64,000 bases of DNA from NCEH01 sp043195095 (GCF_043195095.1 NZ_JBAFWN010000004.1), one strand, 5' to 3'; positions 1 through 8,972 are shown, counted from the stretch's first letter. Translations and numbers: made by a program. The notes: a model not told the origin generated them from the letters alone.

Positions 1-3
1 CCC

Positions 4-873
4 ATGGCCCTCTTTTCCATGCTCGGCGCCCGCGACCCCGGCGCCACCCCCTTGCCGCGCCTGTTCGCGCGCGGCGGCCTCGCCTTGGTGATCGCCGCCT
101 ATACGATCTACACGCTCGGCCCGTTCCTGTGGCTCGCCTCCATGTCGGTGCGCACCACCGGCGAGATCAGCCTCGACCATTACGCCTGGCCGAGCCCGTT
201 CCATTGGGAACAGTTCCGCATCGCCTGGGTGGATTCCAATTTCGCCACCTATTTCTGGAATTCCACTTTGGTCGTGGTCGGCGCCGTGGCGGTGGTGACT
301 TTGGTTGGCGCGGCGGCGGCCCACGCGCTGGCGCGCTATCGCTTCAAGGGCAATCGCCTGATCTATGCGGTGCTGTTCTCCTCCATCATCTTCCCGCCGC
401 AGATCACCTTGATTTCGCTCTACCAAATCCTGGTGGACTATAATCTCTACAACAGCCTGCTCGGGCTCACCCTGGTCTATATCTCGCTTCAGCTTCCCTT
501 GACTGTGTATCTGCTGGAGAGCTTCTTCGCCCGCATCCCGCAGGACCTGTTCGATGCCGCGAAGATGGACGGCTATGGCGACATCGAGATCTTCCGCCGC
601 ATCGTCCTGCCCATCGGCATGCCGGCGATCGCGACCACGCTGATCTTGAACTTCATCCAGCTCTGGAACGAATTCCTGTTCGCGGTGGTGCTCATCACCG
701 ACCCGGACAAGCGCACGCTGCCGATCGGCATCCGCGCCTTCATGGGCGATCATTTCCAGGACATCGGCATGATCGCCGCGGGCGTCATGATCTCGGTGGT
801 CCCGGTCATCCTCGCCTACATCTTCTTCTCGGAAAAACTCATCCGCGGCATGACTGCCGGCGCGGTCAAGTAG
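4..873 (+). CDS. Carbohydrate ABC transporter permease (CUT1, MalG/UgpE-like)
   Basis: Inner-membrane permease of a binding-protein-dependent sugar importer, 289 aa. The sequence shows about six hydrophobic segments beginning near residue 27. The cytoplasmic EAA loop that docks the ATPase is near residues 185-205 (DAAKMDGYGDIEIFRRIVLP: D-A-A, conserved G, then I-x-LP). Length and layout match MalG-type permeases. The next gene, 12 bp downstream, is the cognate UgpC/MalK-type ATPase. The binding protein and the partner MalF-type permease are not in the window and presumably lie to the left. The ATG at position 4 gives a complete product, but an earlier start outside the window cannot be excluded. 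The substrate is not determinable; the sugar-type dehydrogenase and aldolase downstream suggest a sugar or sugar acid. Confidence 0.9.
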   Translation: MALFSMLGARDPGATPLPRLFARGGLALVIAAYTIYTLGPFLWLASMSVRTTGEISLDHYAWPSPFHWEQFRIAWVDSNFATYFWNSTLVVVGAVAVVTLVGAAAAHALARYRFKGNRLIYAVLFSSIIFPPQITLISLYQILVDYNLYNSLLGLTLVYISLQLPLTVYLLESFFARIPQDLFDAAKMDGYGDIEIFRRIVLPIGMPAIATTLILNFIQLWNEFLFAVVLITDPDKRTLPIGIRAFMGDHFQDIGMIAAGVMISVVPVILAYIFFSEKLIRGMTAGAVK

Positions 874-885
874 AGGTTAAGCGCA

Positions 886-2037
886 ATGTCGGTCGTCATT
901 CTCGACAAGCTCTGCAAGCGCTACGGCTCCAGCCAGTATGCCGTGGACCATGTGGACCTGCACATTCGCGACGGCGAGTTCATGGTTCTGCTCGGGCCTT
1001 CGGGCTGCGGCAAGTCCACCACCCTGCGCATGGTCGCGGGCCTTGAGACCATCAGCGAGGGCACCTTGTCCATCGACGGGCGGGTGGTGAACAATGTCGC
1101 CGCGAAGGATCGCGACATCGCCATGGTGTTCCAGTCCTACGCGCTCTATCCGCACATGACCGTGGGCGAAAACCTCGCCTTCGGCCTGCGCCGCCGCAAT
1201 GTGAACGCGGCGGAGATCGAGCGGCGCGTGAAGGAAGCCGCCGACATCCTCGGCCTCGGCGCGCTCTTGGCGCGCAAGCCCAGCGCGCTCTCCGGCGGCC
1301 AGCGCCAGCGCGTGGCGCTCGGCCGCGCCATGGTGCGCGAGCCCATGGTGTTCCTGTTCGACGAGCCGCTGTCGAACCTCGACGCGGCGCTGCGCGTGAA
1401 CACCCGCAACGAATTGATCAAGCAGCATCACCGCCTCGGCTCCACCATGATCTATGTGACCCACGATCAGGTGGAAGCCATGACCATGGGCACGCGCATC
1501 TGCGTGATGAACGGCGGCAAGGTGGCGCAGATCGGCGCGCCGCTGGAGGTCTATTGGGAGCCCGCCGACACCTTCGTCGCCCGCTTCCTGGGCTCTCCGC
1601 CCATGAATCTGTTCACCGCGCCCCTGCGCCGCAGCGCGGATGGCTTCCTGCTCGAGGAGGGGCCCTTCCACGCGCCTCTGGTCCGCTGGAGCGCGGCGGT
1701 GCTCGCCTCCTATGCCGACCGCAAGATCACGTTCGGCGTGCGCGCGGAAGACCTGCATCTCGACCCCGCCGCGGCGGGGGAGGGGCTGCGCGGCCGCATT
1801 CGCGGGAAGGCGTTCGCCATCGAGCCTTTGGGCGCGGAGACATTGGTGGTGCTGGAAACCCCGTTCGGCGAATGCACCGCGCGCCTACCGCGCCACGTGA
1901 TGGTGCGCCCCGGCGACGAGGTGGACCTCGCCTTCGCCGCCAGCGCCGTCTATCTGTTCGATGCCGAGACCGGCCGGGCGATCCCCGGCGAGCGCGCCTC
2001 GCAGGGCGCGCTTTCCGCGGCGCGTGGCCTGCAATGA
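886..2037 (+). CDS. Sugar ABC transporter ATP-binding protein (UgpC/MalK family)
   Basis: ATPase that energises the sugar importer whose permease lies just upstream; it acts as a homodimer on the cytoplasmic face. Visible motifs are Walker A GPSGCGKST (near residue 38), Q-loop VFQSYALYP, the ABC signature LSGGQRQRVALGRA, Walker B VFLFDEPLSNLD and the H-switch VTHDQVEAM. After about residue 240 comes a C-terminal extension with the TOBE/OB-type region (GVRAEDLHL) that defines the MalK/UgpC group. The length of 383 aa is normal for the family. Its stop overlaps the start of the dehydrogenase gene by 4 bp (ATGA), so the two are translationally coupled. Confidence 0.95.
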   Translation: MSVVILDKLCKRYGSSQYAVDHVDLHIRDGEFMVLLGPSGCGKSTTLRMVAGLETISEGTLSIDGRVVNNVAAKDRDIAMVFQSYALYPHMTVGENLAFGLRRRNVNAAEIERRVKEAADILGLGALLARKPSALSGGQRQRVALGRAMVREPMVFLFDEPLSNLDAALRVNTRNELIKQHHRLGSTMIYVTHDQVEAMTMGTRICVMNGGKVAQIGAPLEVYWEPADTFVARFLGSPPMNLFTAPLRRSADGFLLEEGPFHAPLVRWSAAVLASYADRKITFGVRAEDLHLDPAAAGEGLRGRIRGKAFAIEPLGAETLVVLETPFGECTARLPRHVMVRPGDEVDLAFAASAVYLFDAETGRAIPGERASQGALSAARGLQ

Positions 2038-3047
2038 GCCGCGAGCTTCGCATCGGCCTGATCGGCGCCGGCTGGGTCACGCAGCATCACATGGTGGGCT
2101 GGCGCGAACTGGCCGGGCGGGCACGCGTGGTGGCCATTGCCGATCCCTCGCCTGAGCGGGCGGGCGAGCGGGCCGCGCAGTTCGATATTCCCGCCGTCTT
2201 CGCCAGCGCGGAGGCGATGCTGGACGGCGCGGAGCTGGACGCGGTGGATATCGCGGCGCCGCGCGCGGTCCATGCCGAATTGGTGCGCCTCGTCGCGGCG
2301 CGCGGTCTGCCGATCCTGTGCCAGAAGCCGCTTGCCCCGACGCTCGCGGAAGCCGAGCAATTGGTGGCGGACGTGGCCGGCTCCGTGCGCCTGATGGTGC
2401 ATGAGAACTGGCGCTTCCGCGCCTATTATCGCGACGCCGCCCAATGGCTGCGGGACGGGCGCATCGGCAAGGTGAAGGCCGCCCGCCTCACGCTCGCCAC
2501 CAGCGGCACGGTGCCCGACGCCGAGGGCCAGTATCCCGCCTTGGTGCGCCAGCCCTTCATGCGCCACGAAAAGCGCATGCTGGTGGCGGAAGTGCTGATC
2601 CATCATCTCGACACGCTGCGCATGCTGCTCGGCCCGCTGAAGGTGGAGGCCGCCGCCTTGACCCGCACCTGCCCGGTGCTGGCGGGCGAGGACGGCGCGG
2701 TGATCCAGCTTGGCACCCCTGACGGTACGGGCGTCGGCGTGTTCGCAAGCTTTGCCGTCCACGGCGCCCCGCCGGCCCAATCCGACTGGGTGGAGATTCT
2801 GGGCGAGACCGGCACCATCCGCCTCGCCGGCGATACCCTGTCCTGCTTCGGGGAAAATCCCGCCACGCAGGTCTATGATCTGCCGGCCTGCTACCGGGAC
2901 TCCTACAGCGCCACCATCGCGCATTTCATCGCTGGGCTCGAAACCGGTGCGCCGTTCGAGACCGCGCCTGAGGACAATCTTGAAACCTTGCGCCTGGTGG
3001 AGGATTGCTATCGCCTGTCCGGCTTTGAACGGGACATGCGGGGATGA
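2034..3047 (+). CDS. Gfo/Idh/MocA family NAD(P)-dependent oxidoreductase
   Basis: Predicted soluble sugar or polyol dehydrogenase, 337 aa. The N-terminus carries a Rossmann motif GLIGAGWVTQHH (residues 7-18), followed by ADPSPERA. The family QKPLAPT motif (K-P dipeptide that positions the nicotinamide and substrate) is near residue 100, then the C-terminal GFO/IDH/MocA alpha/beta domain. I chose the ATG at 2034 because it overlaps the stop of the ATPase gene (ATGA) and puts the Rossmann motif right at the N-terminus; the open frame continues upstream without meaning. It probably oxidises or reduces the sugar imported by the adjacent ABC transporter. The exact substrate cannot be read from the sequence. 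Confidence 0.9.
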   Translation: MSRELRIGLIGAGWVTQHHMVGWRELAGRARVVAIADPSPERAGERAAQFDIPAVFASAEAMLDGAELDAVDIAAPRAVHAELVRLVAARGLPILCQKPLAPTLAEAEQLVADVAGSVRLMVHENWRFRAYYRDAAQWLRDGRIGKVKAARLTLATSGTVPDAEGQYPALVRQPFMRHEKRMLVAEVLIHHLDTLRMLLGPLKVEAAALTRTCPVLAGEDGAVIQLGTPDGTGVGVFASFAVHGAPPAQSDWVEILGETGTIRLAGDTLSCFGENPATQVYDLPACYRDSYSATIAHFIAGLETGAPFETAPEDNLETLRLVEDCYRLSGFERDMRG

Positions 3048-3754
3048 TGGAAAGCTCGACACCTGAAGGAACGATGCCCGCCGGCCGCGATGCCAGCCAG
3101 GCGGAAATCGTTCGCGAGATCGAGGAGGACATCATTTTCGGCCGTTTCTCTCCAGGCTCGCGCCTGGTGGAGGACACGCTGATGGCGCGCTATGGCGCGA
3201 GCCGGCATTTCATCCGCCAGGCGCTCGTGCAGCTGGAACGCACCGGCATCGTGCGGCGGGAAAAGAATGTGGGCGCGACCGTGTGCTCCTATTCCGCACA
3301 GGAAGTGCAGCAGATCTACGAAGTGCGCGAGATGCTCACCCGCCAGGCCGCGCTCATGATCGCCCTGCCGGCGCCCCAGGACTTGATCGACAGGCTGAGC
3401 GCGATCCAGGCCGATTATGCCCGCTTCGCGGCGCAGGGCGATCTGCGCGGGATCCACGAAACCAACGACGCGTTCCACATCGCTTTGTTCTCGGCGTGCG
3501 GCAACCCGTATCTGGTGCGTTCGCTCCAGGATTACATGGGCCTGACGCTGCCGATGCGCGCCAAGAACCTCGCCGACAGGGAAGGGCTTGAAGTCTCCCG
3601 CCGGCAGCACGAGACCATGATCGAGCTTCTGCGCGGGCGCGATTCCTGGGCGCTGGCGCAATTGTGCGTGGAACACATGCATCCCAGCAAAGCGGATTAT
3701 CTCAAACGCGTGGCCGCCGGCGCCCAGCCCGCGCGCCTCGGCATCGCCGGCTAA
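3044..3754 (+). CDS. GntR family transcriptional regulator (FadR/FCD subfamily)
   Basis: Local regulator of 236 aa. Residues 20-85 form the winged helix-turn-helix (EIVREIEEDIIFGRFSPGSR, then LMARYGASRHFIRQALVQLE, typical of GntR). Residues 95-225 form the all-helical FCD ligand-binding domain (VREMLTRQAALM; later THxAFHIALF- and H-containing helices such as QHETMIELL, which supply the usual metal or carboxylate ligands). The start codon overlaps the previous stop, so it is cotranscribed with the transport and dehydrogenase genes. FCD regulators usually bind small organic acids and repress their own catabolic operon. The ligand here is unknown. Confidence 0.9.
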   Translation: MMESSTPEGTMPAGRDASQAEIVREIEEDIIFGRFSPGSRLVEDTLMARYGASRHFIRQALVQLERTGIVRREKNVGATVCSYSAQEVQQIYEVREMLTRQAALMIALPAPQDLIDRLSAIQADYARFAAQGDLRGIHETNDAFHIALFSACGNPYLVRSLQDYMGLTLPMRAKNLADREGLEVSRRQHETMIELLRGRDSWALAQLCVEHMHPSKADYLKRVAAGAQPARLGIAG

Positions 3755-3791
3755 CCCCTTTCCCGTTCAACGGGCGATAAAAGGACATTCC

Positions 3792-4580
3792 ATGGATCTC
3801 GGACTGAAGGATAAAACCGCCCTGGTGCTCGGCGCCGGCGGCGGCCTCGGCAGCGCCATCGCGGCCACCCTCGCCCGCGAAGGGGCGAAAGTGGCCCTCG
3901 GCGATATTGATGCGGGCGCGCTGGAGCGTGTTGCGGCCACCATCAAGGACGCCGGCGGCACGGCCCTCGCCCTGCCGGCCTGGGATCTCGCCGATCTCTC
4001 CCTGATCGAAACCCAGATCGCCGCCATCGAGGCGCAGTTCGGTTCCGTGGACATTCTGGTGAACAACACCGGCGGTCCCCCGCCCACCCCGGCCGCCGGC
4101 CAGGACCCGGCGCTGTGGAGCAAGAGCTTCCAGCAGATGGTGCTCTCCGTCATCGCCCTCACCGACCGGGTCCTGCCCGGCATGAAGGCGAAGAAGTGGG
4201 GCCGCATCGTCACCTCCACCTCCTCGGGCGTGGTGGCGCCGATCCCCAATCTCGGCATTTCCAACGCACTGCGCCTCTCGCTGGTGGGCTGGTCCAAGAC
4301 GCTCGCCCGCGAAGTGGCGCGCGACGGCATCACCGCGAACATCGTGCTGCCTGGCCGCATCGCCACCGACCGCATCAAGTTCCTGGACGAGCAGAAGGCC
4401 AAGCGCGAAGGCAAGAGCGTGGAGCAGGTCTCGACCGAGAGCACCGGCACCATTCCCATGGGCCGCTACGGCGAGCCACAGGAATACGGCAATGTGGTCG
4501 CCTTCCTCGCCTCCGCGCCCGCCTCCTATCTCACCGGCTCCGTCATCCGCGTGGATGGCGGGCTGATCGCCTCCATCTGA
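3792..4580 (+). CDS. SDR family oxidoreductase, atypical active site
   Basis: Short-chain dehydrogenase fold of 262 aa: GAGGGLGSAIA nucleotide-binding loop near residue 15, NNTGGPPP (the NNAG equivalent) near residue 90, and the C-terminal GSVIRVDGG signature. The canonical YxxxK is missing. At the aligned position the protein has S-N-A-L-R (ISNALRLSLVG), so both the catalytic Tyr and Lys are replaced while the upstream Ser (STSSG) is kept. This is seen in a known BKR-like SDR subgroup with a degenerate tetrad, so it is probably not a mutation but a different chemistry. RBS aaaagga lies upstream of the ATG. It sits between the regulator and the aldolase in the same operon. Confidence 0.88.
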   Translation: MDLGLKDKTALVLGAGGGLGSAIAATLAREGAKVALGDIDAGALERVAATIKDAGGTALALPAWDLADLSLIETQIAAIEAQFGSVDILVNNTGGPPPTPAAGQDPALWSKSFQQMVLSVIALTDRVLPGMKAKKWGRIVTSTSSGVVAPIPNLGISNALRLSLVGWSKTLAREVARDGITANIVLPGRIATDRIKFLDEQKAKREGKSVEQVSTESTGTIPMGRYGEPQEYGNVVAFLASAPASYLTGSVIRVDGGLIASI

Positions 4581-4589
4581 GTAATCGCC

Positions 4590-5519
4590 ATGCTTCTGGA
4601 CGCAACGGCCTCCGGCCTGTTCCCCATCGCCCCGACCCCCTTCCACCCCGACGGCCGCGTTGACGAGGGCTCGGTCAACACGCTGATCGAGCGCTATCTC
4701 GCCGCCGGCGCGACCGGCGTTACGGTGCTCGGCATCATGGGCGAGGCGCCCAAGCTGGAGCCGGAGGAATCGCTCGCGATCACCTCGCGCTTCATCGACG
4801 GCTTCGGCAAGCTGCCGGTGATCGTCGGCGTCTCCGCGCCGGGCTTCGCCGCCATGCGCTCGCTCGCCCGCCAGGTGATGGAGAAGGGTGCCGCCGGCGT
4901 GATGATCGCCCCGCCGCCGGCCCTGCGCACCGACGACCAGATCACCGGCTATTACCGCCAGGCGGTGGAAGCCGTCGGCACCGACGTGCCGTTCGTGATC
5001 CAGGATTATCCGCTCACGCTGACGGTGCAGATGACGCCCAAGGTGATCCGACAGATCGTCGAGGAGAACCCCTCCTGCGTGATGCTGAAGCATGAGGACT
5101 GGCCGGGCCTGGAGAAGATCTCCACCCTGCGCAAGTTCCAGGCGGAAGGCTCCATGCGGCCGATCTCCATCCTCACCGGCAACGGCGCGCTGTTCCTGGA
5201 TTTCGAGATGGAGCGCGGCGCGGACGGGGCGATGACCGGCTACGCCTTCCCCGAAATGCTGGGCGACGTGGTGCGCCTGCAGAAGGAAGGCAAGCGGGAC
5301 GAGGCGCACGATCTGTTCGACGCCCATCTGCCGCTGGTGCGCTATGAACAGCAGCAGGGCGTGGGCCTTGCGACCCGCAAATATGTGATGATGAAGCGCG
5401 GCTTCATCGCCTCCGACGCCCAGCGCAAGCCGGGCGCGGCCCTGACGGATGCGGCGCGCGCCGAGATCGACTATCTGCTCGCGCGCCTCGGCCGCCACGA
5501 TCCGCGGGCGCGGATCTAA
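4590..5519 (+). CDS. Dihydrodipicolinate synthase/N-acetylneuraminate lyase family protein
   Basis: Class I aldolase or dehydratase of the DapA superfamily, (beta/alpha)8 barrel, 309 aa. The Schiff-base lysine is visible in VMLKHEDWPG (about residue 168). The barrel start FPIAPTPFHPDG and the GxxGE-type loop (LGIMGEAPKL) are typical. The position of the second catalytic residue corresponds to QDYPLTL. True DapA is unlikely because the gene belongs to a sugar-type catabolic operon, only 9 bp after the SDR gene. Related enzymes cleave or dehydrate 2-oxo sugar acids, so a 2-keto-3-deoxy acid aldolase or dehydratase role is a reasonable inference. It is the last gene of the operon before a repeat-filled gap. 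Confidence 0.88.
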   Translation: MLLDATASGLFPIAPTPFHPDGRVDEGSVNTLIERYLAAGATGVTVLGIMGEAPKLEPEESLAITSRFIDGFGKLPVIVGVSAPGFAAMRSLARQVMEKGAAGVMIAPPPALRTDDQITGYYRQAVEAVGTDVPFVIQDYPLTLTVQMTPKVIRQIVEENPSCVMLKHEDWPGLEKISTLRKFQAEGSMRPISILTGNGALFLDFEMERGADGAMTGYAFPEMLGDVVRLQKEGKRDEAHDLFDAHLPLVRYEQQQGVGLATRKYVMMKRGFIASDAQRKPGAALTDAARAEIDYLLARLGRHDPRARI

Positions 5520-5862
5520 GCGTTGTCTTTCCACGCGCGCTGATCTGAGCGTCGTCTTTTCCGGGAAACGCTCCAGGGCCGATCGACGGTCCTGGCCTGA
5601 CGCGGGTGCGGGAGACAATCGTCATGCACGGGCTTGTCCCGTGCATCCATGCGGCGCCGCCGGCGTTGGCTTTTCAAGCCTCGCGCGGTGGGCGCCGCGC
5701 GGATGGCCGAGATAAGCCCGGCCAAGACGCACAAAACGACGGTCGGTCAGAGAAAGACAGTCGCGCGTCCTCGTCGGGCCGCGCGCGGCGCCGTGTTGGG
5801 GATGTGGACCCCGCATCCCCCGTCTTCCAACGCGCCAGCCCTTGCGTTAGAACAGCCGTGGG
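5520..5862. other. Intergenic region with repeat, no gene seen
   Basis: About 340 bp between the aldolase gene and tRNA-Arg. It starts with two near-identical short direct repeats (GATCTAAGCGTTGTCTTTCC at 5514 and a similar copy at 5541). It then holds copy 1 of the 112-bp palindromic repeat (5619-5730). Open frames across it have no RBS and follow the repeat, so they are not called. Confidence 0.6.
5619..5730 (+). repeat. 112-bp palindromic intergenic repeat, copy 1
   Basis: Begins TCGTCATGCACGGGCTTGTC, whose arms fold on each other (ATGCACGGG / CCCGTGCAT), continues ATGCGGCGCC, and ends in a second hairpin around GGCCGAGATAAGCCCGGCC. The right end is decayed compared with the copies at 16535 and 61355. 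It lies in non-coding DNA. Such short palindromic elements are common in rhizobial-type genomes. Confidence 0.75.
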
Positions 5863-5939
5863 CTCCCGGTAGCTCAGCAGGATAGAGCACAGGTTTCCTA
5901 AACCTGGGGTCAGGGGTTCGAATCCCTTCCGGGAGGCCA
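5863..5939 (+). tRNA. tRNA-Arg (anticodon CCT)
   Basis: A complete cloverleaf can be drawn. Acceptor CTCCCGG pairs with CCGGGAG (7/7), and the discriminator G is followed by an encoded CCA. The D-arm is GCTC...GAGC. The anticodon stem CAGGT/ACCTG carries the loop TTCCTAA, giving anticodon CCT. The T-arm is AGGGG-TTCGAAT-CCCTT. The total is 77 nt. It reads AGG codons, which are rare in such GC-rich genomes. The metal-resistance block starts just downstream; tRNA 3' ends are common integration sites, but no second copy of the 3' end was found here. Confidence 0.96.
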
Positions 5940-6053
5940 AACGCACGCTTCAGAGCGTCGCTTAAGGTTTCAACTCGCCCGCGTCGGGGGCTATCCGCCC
6001 GCCTTATCCCGTCGTGCGGGGCAAGCGCTCTCCCGACGCGCGCACCATCCTCT

Positions 6054-6539
6054 TCAGCATGCAACGCCCCAGGTGCCACGTAGGGTGCGCGAAATCCCGC
6101 CTTGGCCGATCAAGAGTTGCGCCGGGCCGGTGCTGCTGTCGCTGGCGGGATTGTGCGTGATGCGCCCCGTGCGTCTAAGCTTCAAACTGATCCCATCGCA
6201 AACTGCGGCGTCCCTCGCATCCATGAACGCGTCGGCATTCGCGATGTGGCAGACATGAAGTCCCGAAAGCGTGCGGAACATCAGCTCCCCGTCGATCAGC
6301 TGGACGTAATCCTTGGGGGAGACGCTAAACATAAACATGCAGCCGCTCTGCTTCGAGCTCATCTCGTCCTCCTCGGAAAGCGGCGCCAAATTTATCGCGT
6401 CTTGCGACGGAGGCGGGCGCGAAGTGCTTTGAGGCTGGGCGGTCTCCCCCGCAAGAGCCCCACGCCCCACAGGGAGCGCGACCGTAGAAACCGACGAAAC
6501 AAGCACGGCAAGGGCTGCGAGAACGCGCAATCCATTCAT
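6054..6539 (-). CDS. Hypothetical secreted protein
   Basis: 161 aa. The N-terminus is a signal peptide (hydrophobic residues 4-22, possible cleavage near ALPVGRG or ALAG). A Pro/Ser/Gln-rich stretch of about 25 residues follows, then a compact region with three cysteines (SGCMFMFS, LHVCHI, AAVCDG) and a final Cys at the C-terminus. A good RBS (caggag) precedes the ATG. I do not recognise the family. The even cysteine count in an exported protein suggests disulfides. An antisense frame of similar size exists but lacks a signal peptide and RBS. The gene lies between tRNA-Arg and the metal ATPase and points toward the tRNA; a link to metal resistance is only positional. Confidence 0.7.
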   Translation of the reverse strand: MNGLRVLAALAVLVSSVSTVALPVGRGALAGETAQPQSTSRPPPSQDAINLAPLSEEDEMSSKQSGCMFMFSVSPKDYVQLIDGELMFRTLSGLHVCHIANADAFMDARDAAVCDGISLKLRRTGRITHNPASDSSTGPAQLLIGQGGISRTLRGTWGVAC

Positions 6540-6727
6540 GAACGCGGCTCCTGAGAGGTGAGGCGGCTTAATACAGCAGTCAGACGCTCAATTGTCACAG
6601 CAGGTTTGAATCCGAATTTCAACCTGCCGATGTGCGCTCTTGACCCTTGGCGACTTCGGCCAAGTCCGGTTTCAGGCAGTTAGCGAGCTTGTTTCCTCCC
6701 CCTCAAAAGCATCGGGCCTTTAACATC

Positions 6728-8944
6728 TCACTCGCGCGCTGGAGCATAAGCCAGAAGGCGCAAGGCATTCATTGTCACGAGGACGGTGGCGCCCGTATCG
6801 GCCAGTATGGCGGGCCACAGACCGGTGATCCCGATCACCGTTGTCACAAGGAATACTGCCTTCAGTCCGAGCGCGAGGGTGATGTTCTGGCGGATGTTGC
6901 CCATGGTGCGTTTCGAGAGGTCCACCATGGCCGCGACGTCCATGACCCGTCCGTGCAGGACGGCTGCGTCGGCGGTCTCCAGCGCGACGTCTGTGCCTCC
7001 GCCCATGGCGATGCCCACGTCCGCGGCGGCAAGCGCGGGGGCGTCATTGATGCCGTCGCCGATCTTCGCCACCACCAGGCCTTGCGCCCTCAGCTCTCCG
7101 ACGATGCGCTGCTTGTCTTCGGGCAGGAGTTCGGCCCTGACCTCGATGCCGAGCTGCCTGCCGATGGCCTCCGCCGTGCGACGATTGTCGCCCGTGAGCA
7201 TGATGGTGCGGATACCCGTGTCGGTCAGCGCCTTGAGGCCGCGCAGGGCGTCGGGGCGCGGCTCGTCGCGCATGGCGACCGCTCCCGCGACGATCCCATC
7301 CACAACCAAAACAGACACCGTCTTGCCCGCGTCGTTCAGCGCGGCGATCCGCGATGTCGCCTCCAGGGGAAGTGGACCCTGCGCGCTCGCGGCCTTCGGC
7401 GAGCCGAGGAACACGCGGCTTCCCTCGACGGTGGCTGTAATACCCTTGCCGCCGAGCGCCTTCCCTTCGGTGGCCTGGGATAGCTCGATGCCATCCGCCT
7501 CCGCCCGCTCGAGGATGGCCCTGGCGAGGGGATGGCTGGACCCGGTCTCCAGGGTGGCGGCGAGCCGTAGAATCTCACGCTCCGGACGGTCGAAGCCGAT
7601 CACCTCCGTGACGCTCGGCCTGCCCTCGGTGAGGGTTCCGGTCTTGTCGAAGCAGGCAGCCGTGACCTTTCCGAGCCCCTCCAGGACCGCGCCGCCCTTC
7701 ATCAGCAGACCGCGGCGCGCCCCCACCGCCAACCCGGCCGCGATGGCGGCGGGCGTCGAGATGACCAGGGCGCAGGGGCAGCCGATCAGAAGGATGGCGA
7801 GGCCCTTGTAGATCCAGTCGTCCCAGACGCCACCGAACAAGAGGGGAGGCACTATCGCGATCAAGGCGGCGACCACCAGCACGCCCGGCGTGTAGTAGCG
7901 GGAGAAACGATCAATGAAACGCTCGGTCGGTGCCTTGGATTCCTGGGCCTCCTCCACCAGCTTCACGACACGGGCGATGGTGTTGTCTTCGGCCGCAGCG
8001 GTGACGCGAAGGCGCAATGCGGCGTCGCCGTTTACAGTGCCCGCGAACACGGCGGCATCAATGCCTTTGCGCACCGGCGTGCTCTCTCCCGTCACCGGCG
8101 CTTCGTCAATTGGGCTCTCGCCCGAGACGATGACGCCATCCGCCGGGATGCGGTCGCCCGGGCGCACCAGGATCAGGTCGCCGACGGCGAGATCCTCCGC
8201 GGGAACCTCGACGGTGCGACCCTGGCGTTCCAGGAGCGCCGTCTTGGGCACGAGCTGGGTGAGCGACTGGATGCTGGCGCGCGCACGGCCCGCCGCCACG
8301 CCCTCCAGGAGTTCGCCAACCAGGAACAGGAACACGACGGCTGCCGCTTCCTCCGCCGCCCCGATGACCACGGCGCCTACGGCCGCAATGGTCATGAGCA
8401 TCTCGATGGTGAACGGCACGCCATTGACGGCCGCCATGACGGCGCGCCGGGCGATCGGCACCAGGCCGATCAGCATGGCGGCGATGAACACCCAGGCATC
8501 AATGGAGGGCACGAGGTTTCCGACGATGAACGCTGCGGCTAGCGCCAGTCCGCTCAGGATCGTCAGGCGCGCCTTGGCTGATCGCCACCATGGCCCGTCG
8601 ACCGCCCCATGGTCGTGGCCATGAAGCTCCGAGGCTTCCTCTTGGCGGTGGGGATGGTCGTGATGATCGCAGGAGCCTTGCGTCCCATCGGCTCGCACCG
8701 AAGGGAGGCTCGACGCCGATCCCTCGATCCGCGAGATCTCGTAGCCGAGGCTCGTCACGCGCTTGCGGAGCGCGTCCAGGTCACTGTCGGACCCGTGCGT
8801 GACAATCATGGTCCCCGCGGTGACGGAAATGGAGACATGCTCCACGCCGGAGACGCGCCGTGCGGCACTGTCGATCTTCGCGGCGCAGGAGGCGCAGTCC
8901 ATGCCGGACACCCGGAAACGGCTCTGCATCGACGGCGCGTTCAT
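6728..8944 (-). CDS. Heavy-metal translocating P-type ATPase (Zn/Cd/Pb exporter, ZntA/CadA type)
   Basis: 738-aa P1B ATPase that pumps divalent soft metals out across the inner membrane. The order of motifs is: N-terminal HMA domain with GMDCASC (residues 14-20); His-rich linker (HDHPHR, HGHDHG, about residues 92-117); actuator TGES; the membrane CPC motif IGCPCALVISTPAA; phosphorylation motif DKTGTLTEG; SSHPLA; and GDGINDAP. The CPC followed by S-T-P-A-A and the single HMA domain fit the P1B-2 Zn/Cd/Pb group rather than Cu pumps. It is divergent from the merR gene and is driven by the MerR-type promoter at 8973-9003. The family is clear; metal preference is inferred. Confidence 0.95.
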   Translation of the reverse strand: MNAPSMQSRFRVSGMDCASCAAKIDSAARRVSGVEHVSISVTAGTMIVTHGSDSDLDALRKRVTSLGYEISRIEGSASSLPSVRADGTQGSCDHHDHPHRQEEASELHGHDHGAVDGPWWRSAKARLTILSGLALAAAFIVGNLVPSIDAWVFIAAMLIGLVPIARRAVMAAVNGVPFTIEMLMTIAAVGAVVIGAAEEAAAVVFLFLVGELLEGVAAGRARASIQSLTQLVPKTALLERQGRTVEVPAEDLAVGDLILVRPGDRIPADGVIVSGESPIDEAPVTGESTPVRKGIDAAVFAGTVNGDAALRLRVTAAAEDNTIARVVKLVEEAQESKAPTERFIDRFSRYYTPGVLVVAALIAIVPPLLFGGVWDDWIYKGLAILLIGCPCALVISTPAAIAAGLAVGARRGLLMKGGAVLEGLGKVTAACFDKTGTLTEGRPSVTEVIGFDRPEREILRLAATLETGSSHPLARAILERAEADGIELSQATEGKALGGKGITATVEGSRVFLGSPKAASAQGPLPLEATSRIAALNDAGKTVSVLVVDGIVAGAVAMRDEPRPDALRGLKALTDTGIRTIMLTGDNRRTAEAIGRQLGIEVRAELLPEDKQRIVGELRAQGLVVAKIGDGINDAPALAAADVGIAMGGGTDVALETADAAVLHGRVMDVAAMVDLSKRTMGNIRQNITLALGLKAVFLVTTVIGITGLWPAILADTGATVLVTMNALRLLAYAPARE

Positions 8945-8972
8945 GGCGGACCCTTTCGCTTGATGTCGGCCG

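Noticed and set aside
3702..5618. 638-codon antisense frame over the SDR and aldolase genes
   Set aside because: Spans two real genes and the gap between them, no RBS or domain; a shadow.
5606..5946. Several short frames around the tRNA and repeat copy 1
   Set aside because: They translate the palindromic repeat or the tRNA gene itself.
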